A DNA stretch of 64,000 nucleotides from an uncultured Clostridia bacterium (GCA_934154445.1 CAKPGC010000001.1:124001-188000); one strand, 5' to 3'; shown: positions 16,312 through 24,856, numbered from the stretch's first letter. The notes: a model not told the origin generated them from the letters alone. Program-made: numbers and translations.

Positions 16312-18133
16312 TTACTTCTCCTTCTAATACCAGATTATAATTTTTTGGGTCCATAGTATAAATTCTCCCTTTTGATATTTCTTCTTGTTTTCTTTTATCC
16401 ATATTTAGAATAATTTCATTCAATGGTAATACATTAAATTGATTCTCAACATACTCTAAATTATTCTTTTCTATTTCTCTTCTTGTCATATATTCTGTTG
16501 TATTTCCTTGTTTTCCATATGTAAATTTAGCAGGTCTTAGAGCAAAAGGAATAAAATTACATCCCAAGAATGATGATGCTTTAAATCCTAAATTAGGATT
16601 AATTGTAGTTGTTATTGCTTGTAAGTTCTTATTTACTTTACTTTGCTCTTTTAGTTTTTTCCACTCTTGTTCTACTTCATTTATTGAATATTGAAATAAA
16701 GAACTCATTATATTTTGTGGGGCTGAATTTGAACACCAAGCTCTTGTCATTTCTAATGTATTTTGAGGTTCAATTCCTAAATAATATAATAACTGTTTCT
16801 TATATTCTCTATCTTGTTTAGAAAATGATACCCATGCTATCGGCAATGCTTGTCCTCCAACAAATGCACCATATGATACAAATTCGTCGTCTCGCGGTGT
16901 ATGTAAATAGTGACAGTTTCTAGCTATAAATTGACTAATTTCTTTATCAACTTTTTTATAAATAATATTTTTTAATAATATATTTCCTTTATTTTCAGAG
17001 TTATTCAATGTTGCCATAATCTGCTTTGTAGAATTATTATTATATAAATTACTTAATCTATCAATTTGATTTCGTATTTCTATATTGACTAATTCATAAT
17101 TCAAGCTCACTCTTTTATCTGTTAAATACTTCATAAATATATCTAATTTATCTGCTCTATTATTTATTCCACTGTTTATTTCTCTAAGTAATGCTATATC
17201 ACCTTTAAATAATTCTTCTATCTTATATGAACACATCTTTATTAAAACTTGATATTCTAAATCTGTTTTACTTATATATTCTTTTCCTTTTAAAAATTTA
17301 TCTAAATTTCTATCTAAATATGCTTTTATAACTTCTAAAAACGGATTAAAAATCCATTCAAAATTCTGTCTATCTATTGAATTTACATCTTGTAATTGTT
17401 TAAAATTTTGTTTTTCTTTTTCAATTCGTTCTAGCTCTTTAGTTACTACACTTGCTACTTCATCTTCTGAAAGTTCAGTTGTATCTATATAAATTTCATT
17501 GTAGACTGAATCTATCAAACCTCTAGTTTTATCAATACCATCCCTATTATTTCTTTCTAATACTTCCTTATATGCATCTAATATACTTTCATAAGATTCA
17601 GGATTTCTACTATATAATCTTTCAGCTGCTTTTTCATTATTTATATCTAAAAAAATTGTTGTAAATTGTGCTGTATTCATTTCATTAATATTGTGACCTG
17701 TTAAAGCATAACATCCTTCTCTTTTTACAATATCATTGTTTATAAACTGTAATATTCTCTTTCTTATCAAATCAGATTTAGCAATTATAGCTACAATGCT
17801 ATTGACTTCTTTGCTGTACAAACTATCTTCTCTCAGTATTTGCCCGTCTACATTTAGTCTTCCATCTAATATTTCTAATTCCTTTAAAGATTTTTCAATA
17901 GTTCGATTCCATTTGAAAACTTCTTGCAATATTCTCTTTTCTTCTCTAATATCATTTTTATATAAGCTTTCAAGATTAGGATTTATATTTGTTTTTTGAA
18001 ATATACAAATTGCTATATATCTATACAATTGTCCCGTATCTAAAACATTAATATTGTACTTTTTCTTTAGATTGTCCAACAATGAATTTTTTCCAGAAGC
18101 AACTGGTCCAATGATAAATAAATTTTGGTTCAT
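16274..18133 (-). CDS. Fusion: cytidylate-kinase-like domain plus Mom/GNAT-like domain
   Basis: About 619 aa in three parts. Residues about 1-235 follow cytidylate kinase: P-loop GPVASGKNS, DTGQLYR, SIVAIIAKSD, IFLDI and EIYIDTTELS. The P-loop has Asn where Ser/Thr is expected, and the conserved GRDIGT is GHNINE. A helical linker follows (240-395). Residues about 400-560 resemble the acetyltransferase-fold Mom DNA-modification proteins: NCHYLHTPRDD, YGAFVGGQALPIAWVSF, LEMTRAW, then CNFIPFALRPAKFTYGKQ. I start at ATG 18133 behind GGAGG; a TTG four codons earlier lies on the ribosome site. It leads the operon with the HAM1-like and glycosylase genes, pointing to nucleotide or base modification. 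The Mom assignment is by eye. Confidence 0.72.
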   Translation of the reverse strand: MNQNLFIIGPVASGKNSLLDNLKKKYNINVLDTGQLYRYIAICIFQKTNINPNLESLYKNDIREEKRILQEVFKWNRTIEKSLKELEILDGRLNVDGQILREDSLYSKEVNSIVAIIAKSDLIRKRILQFINNDIVKREGCYALTGHNINEMNTAQFTTIFLDINNEKAAERLYSRNPESYESILDAYKEVLERNNRDGIDKTRGLIDSVYNEIYIDTTELSEDEVASVVTKELERIEKEKQNFKQLQDVNSIDRQNFEWIFNPFLEVIKAYLDRNLDKFLKGKEYISKTDLEYQVLIKMCSYKIEELFKGDIALLREINSGINNRADKLDIFMKYLTDKRVSLNYELVNIEIRNQIDRLSNLYNNNSTKQIMATLNNSENKGNILLKNIIYKKVDKEISQFIARNCHYLHTPRDDEFVSYGAFVGGQALPIAWVSFSKQDREYKKQLLYYLGIEPQNTLEMTRAWCSNSAPQNIMSSLFQYSINEVEQEWKKLKEQSKVNKNLQAITTTINPNLGFKASSFLGCNFIPFALRPAKFTYGKQGNTTEYMTRREIEKNNLEYVENQFNVLPLNEIILNMDKRKQEEISKGRIYTMDPKNYNLVLEGEVNEKDINSDQEQR

Positions 18134-18200
18134 ATTTTCCTCCAACTAATTATTATAATAGATTATTTTCTTTAATTGAATTATTTATTGTGTTATGGCT

Positions 18201-18239
18201 ATAATGTAGATATGGAAATAAATTCCATATCTACATTAT
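18201..18239. repeat. Perfect 17-bp inverted repeat beside the integrase
   Basis: ATAATGTAGATATGGAA and its exact complement separated by five bases, with no T-run on either side. Its centre TGGAAATAAATTCCA recurs near the second integrase copy at 22732-22760, about 60 bp from the recombinase stop in both cases. It may be a recombinase binding or attachment site. Confidence 0.7.
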
Positions 18240-18300
18240 AATACAAAAACATACTAAATTCAATATGTTTACTGAAAATTTAAGCTACACTAAAAAAACT

Positions 18301-19296
18301 TTATGTAATGTATTTTCTATGTGAATTTTTTACATTATTTTGATTAACCATAGCATACTCCATAGTAGTATCTATTTTTATATGTCCTAATAATTTTTGA
18401 ACTTGTTCTATTGGCATACCTTTATCAATAGCCATTGTTGCCATTGTTCTTCTAAATTTATGTGGATGAACTTTATTTATATTCGCTTCTTTCCCTAAAT
18501 TTCTAATTAAAATTTTAATCCCTGATATTCCTAATCTGTTATAAGGTTTTATAAGTGATACAAATAATGCTTCATTATCATCAGTTCTTGTTTCAAGATA
18601 TTTCTTTATATACATTTTACTCTTTGCACTAAAATAAACTTCTCTTTCACTATTACCTTTTCCTAAAACAATACAACTTCTTTCTTGAAAATCCATATCT
18701 GATATATTTAATCTTGTAATTTCTCCAACTCTCATACCAGTTGAAATTAATAGTTCTAATATTGCTAAATCCCTTACATTTGAACAAGTATCTCTTAACT
18801 TTTCCAAATTTTCATCTGTTAATGTTTCTTTTACTCTTCTAGTAGTCTTTACTTTATGAATTCTTCTTACTGGACTTTTTACAATATAGTCCTCATTTTC
18901 CAACCAAGCAAAGAAACTTGATAAAGTTCTTCTTATATTATCTATCGTTACCATACCTGCATTTGAATTATTTTTATAATCTGCTAAATAGTTTCTTAAT
19001 GTTTCAGTATTAATTTCATTTATTGGCAGGTTTACAGCATCAAACATTTTATTTATAGTATCTCTGTAATAATTTAAAGTTCTTTTTGAACACCCTTCGA
19101 TTTCTTTAGATGATATAAACCTATTTAGAATGTCTTCATTATTCCTCTGTATTTCTTCTTTTTGACTTTGTTCTAATTTCTCAATTTTATAATATAAACA
19201 TATTTCTGTAAGTGTTTCTTTTAATTTTATTCTTTGGTTATTGTCTAAAAAATCTTCTGTTGCATTAATTACTTTTTCCACAAATAATTCTCTCAT
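18301..19296 (-). CDS. Tyrosine recombinase/integrase, intact
   Basis: A 331-aa XerC/D-like site-specific recombinase. The N-terminal SAM-like core-binding domain lies at about 50-150 and the catalytic domain at 165-320. All active-site residues are visible: Arg in STGMRVGEI, Lys in LGKGNSER, HxxR in HPHKFRRTMAT, His in LLGHIKI and Tyr in TTMEYAMVN. AAGGAGG precedes ATG. A second, internally deleted copy lies at 22817-23611 with matching upstream DNA. Likely mobilises or once mobilised an adjacent segment; there are no phage genes nearby. Confidence 0.93.
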   Translation of the reverse strand: MRELFVEKVINATEDFLDNNQRIKLKETLTEICLYYKIEKLEQSQKEEIQRNNEDILNRFISSKEIEGCSKRTLNYYRDTINKMFDAVNLPINEINTETLRNYLADYKNNSNAGMVTIDNIRRTLSSFFAWLENEDYIVKSPVRRIHKVKTTRRVKETLTDENLEKLRDTCSNVRDLAILELLISTGMRVGEITRLNISDMDFQERSCIVLGKGNSEREVYFSAKSKMYIKKYLETRTDDNEALFVSLIKPYNRLGISGIKILIRNLGKEANINKVHPHKFRRTMATMAIDKGMPIEQVQKLLGHIKIDTTMEYAMVNQNNVKNSHRKYIT

Positions 19297-19460
19297 GACA
19301 ATTACCTCCTTACATTTTTTTGATAGTTTGCAGTATATAGAACTCTATCTATATTATACAATATTTAATTGACATAATAAAAGATGAGCATATTTTATAT
19401 ACCCATCCAAATATTTATATTTTTTTCAAATTTCAAAATTCAATCTCAGCGACAAATTAC
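19297..19460. repeat. Conserved region upstream of integrase, copy A
   Basis: The sequence from the integrase start through CAATCTCAGCGACAAATTAC (19441-19460) is nearly the same as 23612-23777 upstream of the deleted integrase copy. Within it ATGTAAGGAGGTAATTGTCATG is the ribosome site and start (in part) and TTGACA/TATAAT-like boxes are present. 19461-19566 holds no gene that I can see. Confidence 0.8.
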
Positions 19461-19566
19461 TATTCATTTATTATAAGTTTATTTTTTTGACTCTTTATCT
19501 TTAAATAGATATAATAAATATAGAAAATAACAAATCCACAAAAGTGGTTTTGCCGAATCAAGTTTG

Positions 19567-19610
19567 AAAAAACTCACACCTAACTCGCCAAAGTTACAGA
19601 TGTAAGTTTT
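19567..19610 (-). terminator. Terminator after the 37-aa frame
   Basis: On the minus strand AAACTTACATC pairs with GGTGTGAGTTT and a T-run follows, downstream of 19613 and of the 260-aa gene. Confidence 0.7.
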
Positions 19611-19612
19611 TT

Positions 19613-19726
19613 TTATTTATGTAGTTGCTTATCACTCCAGTTTTGTATAAGAACTGCTGTCAACGCAACGTTTAATGTTAAAGAAAACATTAAGGATGAT
19701 ATTAAAAATAGTATCACTTTAATCAT
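19613..19726 (-). CDS. Possible small single-helix membrane peptide (37 aa)
   Basis: A frame from ATG 19726 encodes MIKVILFLISSLMFSLTLNV followed by a short polar tail ending SDKQLHK. It has one hydrophobic helix and a charged C-terminus, like small phage or toxin-type membrane peptides. It lacks a clear Shine-Dalgarno site but is followed directly by a strong terminator, and it lies 14 bp after the preceding gene. Existence is uncertain. Confidence 0.35.
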   Translation of the reverse strand: MIKVILFLISSLMFSLTLNVALTAVLIQNWSDKQLHK

Positions 19727-19740
19727 AAACAATTGTCACA

Positions 19741-20520
19741 CTAATCTCCAATTACTTCTATTGATTTTATTCTTAATTCATCCAAAGGTATATTTGAATT
19801 TTCATATTGTACTTTTACAATTTTTTCTCTCTGTAAATTTCCTATTATTTCAGTATTCTCTGTTATATATGCTTTTAACGCAAATGGAAAATTATAACCA
19901 GTATCAGAATTAGTATCATCCTCTAAACTATATTTTAAATAAACATATCCTGATTCTACATACTCATCGCCAATAGTTACAATTGAAGAATATGTCCTTT
20001 TTCCTGTTAATGCATCTCTTTTCATTTGATTATAGTCGTTTGATTTTAAAACAATAATCGAATTATCTTTAGTATCAAAAGTATTCTCTCCTATACCATA
20101 GCCTTTTTTACTTAAATCCCCACTACAAATCAATATGTCTCCTTCTTGTATATAGCTTGTATCATATTCCTTCAATGTAAAATAATCTAAACATTTTTGA
20201 TTTTTATTATTAATATTGGATCTAGTATATTCTTTCATCTCAAAACCAAATTCTCCAAAATGTTGTCCATTAAAAATATAAATATATCCATTATGATTTA
20301 GTTCCACTATCCCTTGAATAACTGTATCTTTAATTACTTCTGTAGTTTCATCTTTTTTAGACATATCATATATAATATTTCCTTCTTTATCATAAATAAC
20401 AGAATACTTATTAGAATTTTCTGTTTTATCTGTTTTTTTATCTTTATTAAAAAATACTACACCACATAAAAATATTACTAATATAGTACAAATTACAAAA
20501 ATAATAATTTTTTTCTTCAT
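19741..20520 (-). CDS. Membrane-anchored extracytoplasmic protein, unknown
   Basis: About 259 aa with a Lys-rich start MKKKIIIFVICTILVIFLC and one hydrophobic segment, then a hydrophilic Asp/Asn/Lys-rich domain predicted outside the membrane. The Cys after FL is not a good lipobox, so an uncleaved anchor is more likely than a lipoprotein. The exported part alternates short strands (VIQGIVELNHNGYIYIF), suggesting a beta-rich domain. I start at ATG 20520 behind AGAAGG. No family recognised; no near neighbour explains it. Confidence 0.65.
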   Translation of the reverse strand: MKKKIIIFVICTILVIFLCGVVFFNKDKKTDKTENSNKYSVIYDKEGNIIYDMSKKDETTEVIKDTVIQGIVELNHNGYIYIFNGQHFGEFGFEMKEYTRSNINNKNQKCLDYFTLKEYDTSYIQEGDILICSGDLSKKGYGIGENTFDTKDNSIIVLKSNDYNQMKRDALTGKRTYSSIVTIGDEYVESGYVYLKYSLEDDTNSDTGYNFPFALKAYITENTEIIGNLQREKIVKVQYENSNIPLDELRIKSIEVIGD

Positions 20521-20535
20521 ATACAAACCTTCTTT

Positions 20536-20565
20536 CGACAAATTACTAAATTGTAATTTGTTGCT
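20536..20565. repeat. Small palindrome of the GACAAATTAC family
   Basis: CGACAAATTAC TAAATT GTAATTTGTTG, a 10-bp inverted repeat. The same half-site with flanking CTCAG occurs at 14803, 19441 and 23758. Confidence 0.6.
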
Positions 20566-20874
20566 CTACTTATTTTCGATTAGATTGGTATAATATATAA
20601 TTTCTTTACCGAATTTTTTTGCATAATCTATTTCTAAATTTGTACTTTCTCCAATATAATTATTTATATTTACTACCAATATAGCATCTGATAATTCTAT
20701 TCTTTTAAAATGTGCCTCTTTCAATTTTATTAATTGCTCTTCTGTTGCCTTCATATTTTCTAATACTGGATATACCGGTGTAAGAATACAATAGCCTTCT
20801 AATGCCATTTTTTCTGCAACTGTCATCATCTCTTTTTGAAATTTTAGACTTCCACACATTGTTATTATTTTCAT
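20566..20874 (-). CDS. Nucleoside 2-deoxyribosyltransferase-like small protein
   Basis: A 102-aa Rossmann-like protein starting KIITMCGSLKF, with AILVVNINNYIGESTNLEIDYA in the C-terminal half (read in parts), a pattern shared by nucleoside 2-deoxyribosyltransferase-like and DUF4406-type proteins. The Glu in GESTNLE fits the nucleophile position of that superfamily. These enzymes cleave N-glycosidic bonds of (deoxy)nucleosides, but many small members are uncharacterised. It lies 15 bp after tatD, likely the same transcript. Confidence 0.7.
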   Translation of the reverse strand: MKIITMCGSLKFQKEMMTVAEKMALEGYCILTPVYPVLENMKATEEQLIKLKEAHFKRIELSDAILVVNINNYIGESTNLEIDYAKKFGKEIIYYTNLIENK

Positions 20875-20889
20875 TATAACTCCTCTAAT

Positions 20890-21669
20890 TTATAATTTCT
20901 TTTTAATTCCATATATTTTATATGCATTTTCTGTTGTCTTTTTTACAACTTCATCTTCTGGTATTCCTTTGATTTCAGCAATTTTTTTAACAATATAATT
21001 TAGATACAACGAATTGTTTCTTGAGTTTTTTTCAAAAGGCTCTGGTGGTAATACTGGACTATCTGTTTCTATAACAATTTTATCTATAGGAGTAATCCTA
21101 ACAGTCTCTTGCACATCTTTATATCTTGTAACAGGTCCACCAACTCCCAAATAATAACCCATTTCAACAAATTTCTTTGACATTTCTGGAGTTCCAGAAT
21201 AACAGTGCATTATTCCTGCTTTTTTTACTAAATTTTCTTTTAGAATTTTGTATACATCTTCTTGTGATTCTCTTGAATGTATTATTATAGGTAATTCATA
21301 TTTATTTGCTAATTTTATTTGTTCTAAAAAATATTTTTTTTGTAATTCAATAGGATAATCAAAATGATAATCTAACCCAGTTTCTCCAATTGCAATTAAT
21401 TTTGAATATTTATTTTTTAATTCATCTTCAAATATATGCTCAATTTGGTCTAATGAAGTTTTCTTTTCAACTTCCATTGGATGTATTCCAACTGAATAAT
21501 ACATATTTGAATATTCATTAGAATATTCTTTTACTTTCATAGCTGAATCTAAATTTATTCCTATATTAACCAAACCACATAGGGTTTCATTAAATTTATC
21601 AAATAATTTTCTTCTATCCTTATCAAATTCTTGCCAATCATAATGAGCATGAGTATCAAAATATAACAT
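20890..21669 (-). CDS. tatD: TatD-family metal-dependent DNase
   Basis: TIM-barrel hydrolase with 3'-5' exonuclease or DNase activity in this family. Metal ligands are seen in FDTHAHYD (HxH), AIGETGLDYH, IIHSRES, MHCYSGT and VIETDSPVLPP, so all sites are intact. The 259-aa length is typical. GGAGG lies before the start. A GNAT/ASCH pair with foreign composition sits upstream, separated by a terminator. Confidence 0.93.
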   Translation of the reverse strand: MLYFDTHAHYDWQEFDKDRRKLFDKFNETLCGLVNIGINLDSAMKVKEYSNEYSNMYYSVGIHPMEVEKKTSLDQIEHIFEDELKNKYSKLIAIGETGLDYHFDYPIELQKKYFLEQIKLANKYELPIIIHSRESQEDVYKILKENLVKKAGIMHCYSGTPEMSKKFVEMGYYLGVGGPVTRYKDVQETVRITPIDKIVIETDSPVLPPEPFEKNSRNNSLYLNYIVKKIAEIKGIPEDEVVKKTTENAYKIYGIKKKL

Positions 21670-21712
21670 ATTATTTCCTCCTTTTACTTTGATATTATAT
21701 TGCTAAATTTAG

Positions 21713-21742
21713 AAAAAAGCAAGGTATCATTTGACACCTTGC
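21713..21742 (-). terminator. Terminator after the GNAT gene
   Basis: GCAAGGT / ACCTTGC hairpin with T-run on the minus strand between the GNAT gene and tatD. Confidence 0.8.
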
Positions 21743-21753
21743 CTAATTGCATA

Positions 21754-22272
21754 TCAATTCTTGGAGAAACCTGGATAAAGCTGTGCTGCAAGAGCATACA
21801 TCTCATCAAAGTTTCTTTTTTTCTTCAAATCGTACACTGCTACCCAATTGGGCTGTTTTTCAATCTTGTGATAATTCTGTCCGATTACATCAAAATGTAA
21901 TGTATCAAACATGTGAACCACAATTTTGTTATGCGTACGAGTCTGAATGAATGCATAATCGTAGTTTTGTTTTCTGAGTTCTTCCAGAACCTGTAACAAA
22001 GCTTTCTTTGCATATCCTCTTTTCTGGCAATCCGGAAATACATAGATTCCATTTACCTTTGCACATTTTTGTGTAGAAAAATGAACCATCATATATCCGA
22101 CTGTCTTTTCATTGTCTTTAAGTTCATAAACAACTCTCGTTCCGTCTTTGAATGTTGCCTTGTTTTTCTCAATCCAAGTTGAGTAATACGGATATTCCTC
22201 AATGAACTCCTCTGTCAAACTCCGCAGACTTTCTTTAATCCTTTCGGATTCCTTCAGCTGAAAAATTTTCAT
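21754..22272 (-). CDS. GNAT-family N-acetyltransferase, likely acquired
   Basis: A 172-aa acetyltransferase. The central strand-helix KVNGIYVFPDCQKRGYAKKA gives the acetyl-CoA loop (Q/RxxGxA form: CQKRGYA), and the C-terminal half HNKIVVHMFDTLHFDVIGQN is the usual alpha3-beta6 segment. Substrate unknown. Lines I counted in this gene have 33-37% G+C against about 25% in flanking genes, so horizontal acquisition is likely. It lies 18 bp downstream of the ASCH gene, with which it shares composition and direction. Confidence 0.85.
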   Translation of the reverse strand: MKIFQLKESERIKESLRSLTEEFIEEYPYYSTWIEKNKATFKDGTRVVYELKDNEKTVGYMMVHFSTQKCAKVNGIYVFPDCQKRGYAKKALLQVLEELRKQNYDYAFIQTRTHNKIVVHMFDTLHFDVIGQNYHKIEKQPNWVAVYDLKKKRNFDEMYALAAQLYPGFSKN

Positions 22273-22290
22273 CTTGCATACTCCTTTCCG

Positions 22291-22692
22291 CTATTCGCTG
22301 ACCTCATAATTCCAGATATTCAAATGCCCTTTGGCAGGAATCGGCTTTTCAAATATCTCAACATCTTCCAAAATCCAAGCATATCTTCCCAAACTATATT
22401 CTCCGCATAAGAATTCCTGCTTGTCCTTCTGTATCATGTCTAAGAATTCCTGATCCATATATACGCAATCAACCAATCTGCATTTGCATATAATGTTACC
22501 ATATCCCATAGGTACATTTGGAATCAGTTTAAGTAATTCACTTGTGTGCGCATCACTCCTTTTAATTTTTTTGTTACTTGCATGGATGTAAAGTTCACCT
22601 CTGTAAGATGTTTTCCAACTTCTTGTTTCGATGACCTTCTTTCCCTCTTTAATAAGAGTTGCCCATGGTTCAATAATACTTAAAACTTTCAT
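22291..22692 (-). CDS. ASCH-domain protein
   Basis: A 133-aa protein starting MKVLSIIEPWATLIKEGKK, with IETRSWKTSYRGELYIHASN, which is the ASCH domain core (EVOLVE fold, PUA-like). Known activities in the superfamily include RNA binding and N4-acetylcytidine hydrolysis. I start at ATG 22692 because AGGTG lies at fair distance; an in-frame start 57 bp earlier would fall in the repeat region. A counted line has 42% G+C, well above neighbours. Paired with an acetyltransferase gene, which may be functional context. Confidence 0.82.
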   Translation of the reverse strand: MKVLSIIEPWATLIKEGKKVIETRSWKTSYRGELYIHASNKKIKRSDAHTSELLKLIPNVPMGYGNIICKCRLVDCVYMDQEFLDMIQKDKQEFLCGEYSLGRYAWILEDVEIFEKPIPAKGHLNIWNYEVSE

Positions 22693-22731
22693 AGCGTATG
22701 ACACCTTTCTGATTGATATGTAATTTTTATT

Positions 22732-22760
22732 TGGAAATAAATTCCACATTTATATTATAC
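22732..22760. repeat. Sequence shared with the integrase-side inverted repeat; also promoter
   Basis: TGGAAATAAATTCCA followed by an AT-rich tract ending ATTATAC matches 18212-18243, which flanks the intact integrase. On the minus strand it holds TATAAT and a possible TTGCTT 18 bp upstream, giving a promoter for the ASCH-GNAT pair. Confidence 0.55.
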
Positions 22761-22816
22761 AGCATTATACCTAAAAAAAGCAATATTTTACATAACATTT
22801 TTAGAGTTTATGTAAC

Positions 22817-23611
22817 TTATTTTTTATGAGAATTTTTAACATTACTTTGATTCACCATTGCATATTCCATTGTTGTATCTATTTTAATATGACCTAATAA
22901 TTTTTGCACTTGTTCTATTGGCATACCTTTATCAATAACCATAGTCGCCATTGTCCTTCTAAATTTATGTGGATGTACTTTATTTATATTGGCTTCTTTT
23001 CCTAAATTTCTAATTAAAATTTCAATTCCTGATATTCCCAACCTGTTGTAAGGTTTTATAAGAGATACGAATAATACTTCGTTGTTATCAATTCTTGTTT
23101 CTAAATATTCCTTTATATACATTTTGCTTTTTGCACTAAAATAAACTTCTATTTTGCTATTACCTTTACCCAAAACAATACAACTTCTTTCTTGAAAATT
23201 CATATCTGATATATTTAATCTTGTAATCTCTCCTACTAAAATTCTCCTTATATTATCTATTGTTACCCTACCAGCTTTTGAATTGCCTTTATAATCAGCT
23301 AAATAGTTTCTTAATGTTTCAGTAGTAATTTCATCTATTGAAACATTTATTGTATCTAACATTTTAGTTATATTATCTTTATAGTAATTTAAAGTTCTAT
23401 TTGAGCAACCTTCAATTTCTTTAGATGATATGAATTTATTCAATATATCTGTATTATTCTTTTGTGTTTCTTGCTTTTTGGTTTGTTCTATCATTTCAAT
23501 TTGATAATTTAAGCATATTTTTGTAAGTATTTCTTTTAATTTTATTCTTTGGTTATTGTCTAAAAAAACTTCTGTTGCATTAATTACTTTTTCTACAAAT
23601 AATTCTCTCAT
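22817..23611 (-). pseudogene. Internally deleted tyrosine recombinase, second copy
   Basis: The product is highly similar to the intact integrase at 18301-19296 from the shared start MRELFVEKVINATE to the end, but about 66 residues are missing in frame: DNIRRI joins directly to LVGEITRLN. The lost part includes the catalytic Arg (TGMR) and the end of the core-binding domain, so it cannot recombine DNA. The C-terminal HPHKFRRTMAT and Tyr motifs persist. The ribosome site and 160 bp upstream are also conserved. Confidence 0.88.
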
Positions 23612-23777
23612 GACAATTACCTCCTTACATTTTTATTTGATAATTTGCAATATATAGAACTCTATCTATATTATACAATATTTAATTGACATAATAAAAG
23701 ATGAGCATAGTATATATACCCATCTAAATGTTTATATTTTTGTTCAAATTTTAAAATCAATCTCAGCGACAAATTAC
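23612..23777. repeat. Conserved region upstream of integrase, copy B
   Basis: Near-identical to 19297-19460, ending in CAATCTCAGCGACAAATTAC at 23758-23777. 23778-23908 shows no convincing gene. Confidence 0.8.
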
Positions 23778-23908
23778 AATTTGTGTGAAAATAATCCAAG
23801 GATATTTTTGCTAGCAAATATACACAATATAGTTGTGCATTGCAAATTTTTTGAATTAACTTAAAATATACATAGAAAATATCTTTCATTAATTTAGTTA
23901 AATTGTGT

Positions 23909-24829
23909 TTATACTTTTTGAAAGTATATTTTTCCTCTTTCAAATTCAATTTCTACAAAATTAAATATTTTTTTTACTATATTTTCATCGTTAATATCAA
24001 AAATTACCGAATAAATTAAGTATTCCTCCCAAACTCTTAATGCTTCTTTATCCTTATCTTTTAATAAGCTATAGTCTTTTATGTATTGCTTTAATCCTTC
24101 AATATTTTTATTTATCTCTTCACCTTTTTCTGTTCTTCTGTATGAATTTATTTGCATTAAATAATAAATAAAAATTCCTATTATTCCATATCCAATTTCT
24201 ATCCAAATAATAAAAAATGCAACAAAACCTAAAATCGTACCAATTATCTTAATAACAGAATTTGCATCATTCAACTTTTCACAATTACTAGCAAAAATAA
24301 AGAATATTAAAATTGATATTAAACATAGTATTAGCTGACATAATATTTTTTTAATCACTCTTTTTTTACCAATTTTGTCTGTATTTTTTATTATAAGTGC
24401 ATCTTCAATCGCTTCATCTTGAGCGTATGACTCAATATAACCTGAGTCAGTTATTTTTACTTTTCCATTATCTATACTTTTTAAAATAAATCTTTCTGTT
24501 TTTCTTAAATTTTCATCGTTATTGTCCAATATCCTGATACCATCATTCTCAATTCTTACTTTACCCTTTAATTCCAGACTCAAAATAGTTGCAACAATCT
24601 CTCTTTTATAATTTACTTTAAAATCATCTATATAACTTAGTTCTGCAGGGCTATATGTTTTTAAAATTGTACGATAATATTCTTTATCCCTAGAAAAATC
24701 AATTTTACTCATATTTTCTTTTCTAGCCTTATTAGCTGAATGTTTTATAGTAAAATATAAACCTACAAATTGTATCACAATAAATAAAATACAAATCACC
24801 ATATTTAATAGTAAATATAAAATTTCCAC
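23909..24829 (-). CDS. DUF2207-like membrane protein, C-terminal portion
   Basis: A 306-aa protein: one N-terminal membrane helix, a cytoplasmic winged-helix-like region (YSPAELSYIDDF, VATILSLELKGKVRI), two helices at about 165-220 and a soluble tail (LKQYIKDYSLL, WEEYLIYSVIF). This order matches the C-terminal half of DUF2207/YciQ-type proteins; the large extracytoplasmic N-terminal domain of full-length members is lacking. It may be a naturally short form or truncated. GGAGG precedes the start. A decayed gene lies immediately upstream. Confidence 0.7.
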   Translation of the reverse strand: MEILYLLLNMVICILFIVIQFVGLYFTIKHSANKARKENMSKIDFSRDKEYYRTILKTYSPAELSYIDDFKVNYKREIVATILSLELKGKVRIENDGIRILDNNDENLRKTERFILKSIDNGKVKITDSGYIESYAQDEAIEDALIIKNTDKIGKKRVIKKILCQLILCLISILIFFIFASNCEKLNDANSVIKIIGTILGFVAFFIIWIEIGYGIIGIFIYYLMQINSYRRTEKGEEINKNIEGLKQYIKDYSLLKDKDKEALRVWEEYLIYSVIFDINDENIVKKIFNFVEIEFERGKIYFQKV

Positions 24830-24856
24830 AATAATATCTCCCTCCGAATTACTATT

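Noticed and set aside
18301..23611. Composite transposon bounded by the two integrase copies
   Set aside because: The copies lie in direct orientation around a housekeeping gene (tatD) and there are no terminal inverted repeats or target duplications that I can see.
23671..23949. Open frame of 92 codons on the minus strand between the integrase remnant and the DUF2207-like gene
   Set aside because: It overlaps the end of the DUF2207-like gene, its second half lies in DNA duplicated upstream of both integrases, and it has no ribosome site.
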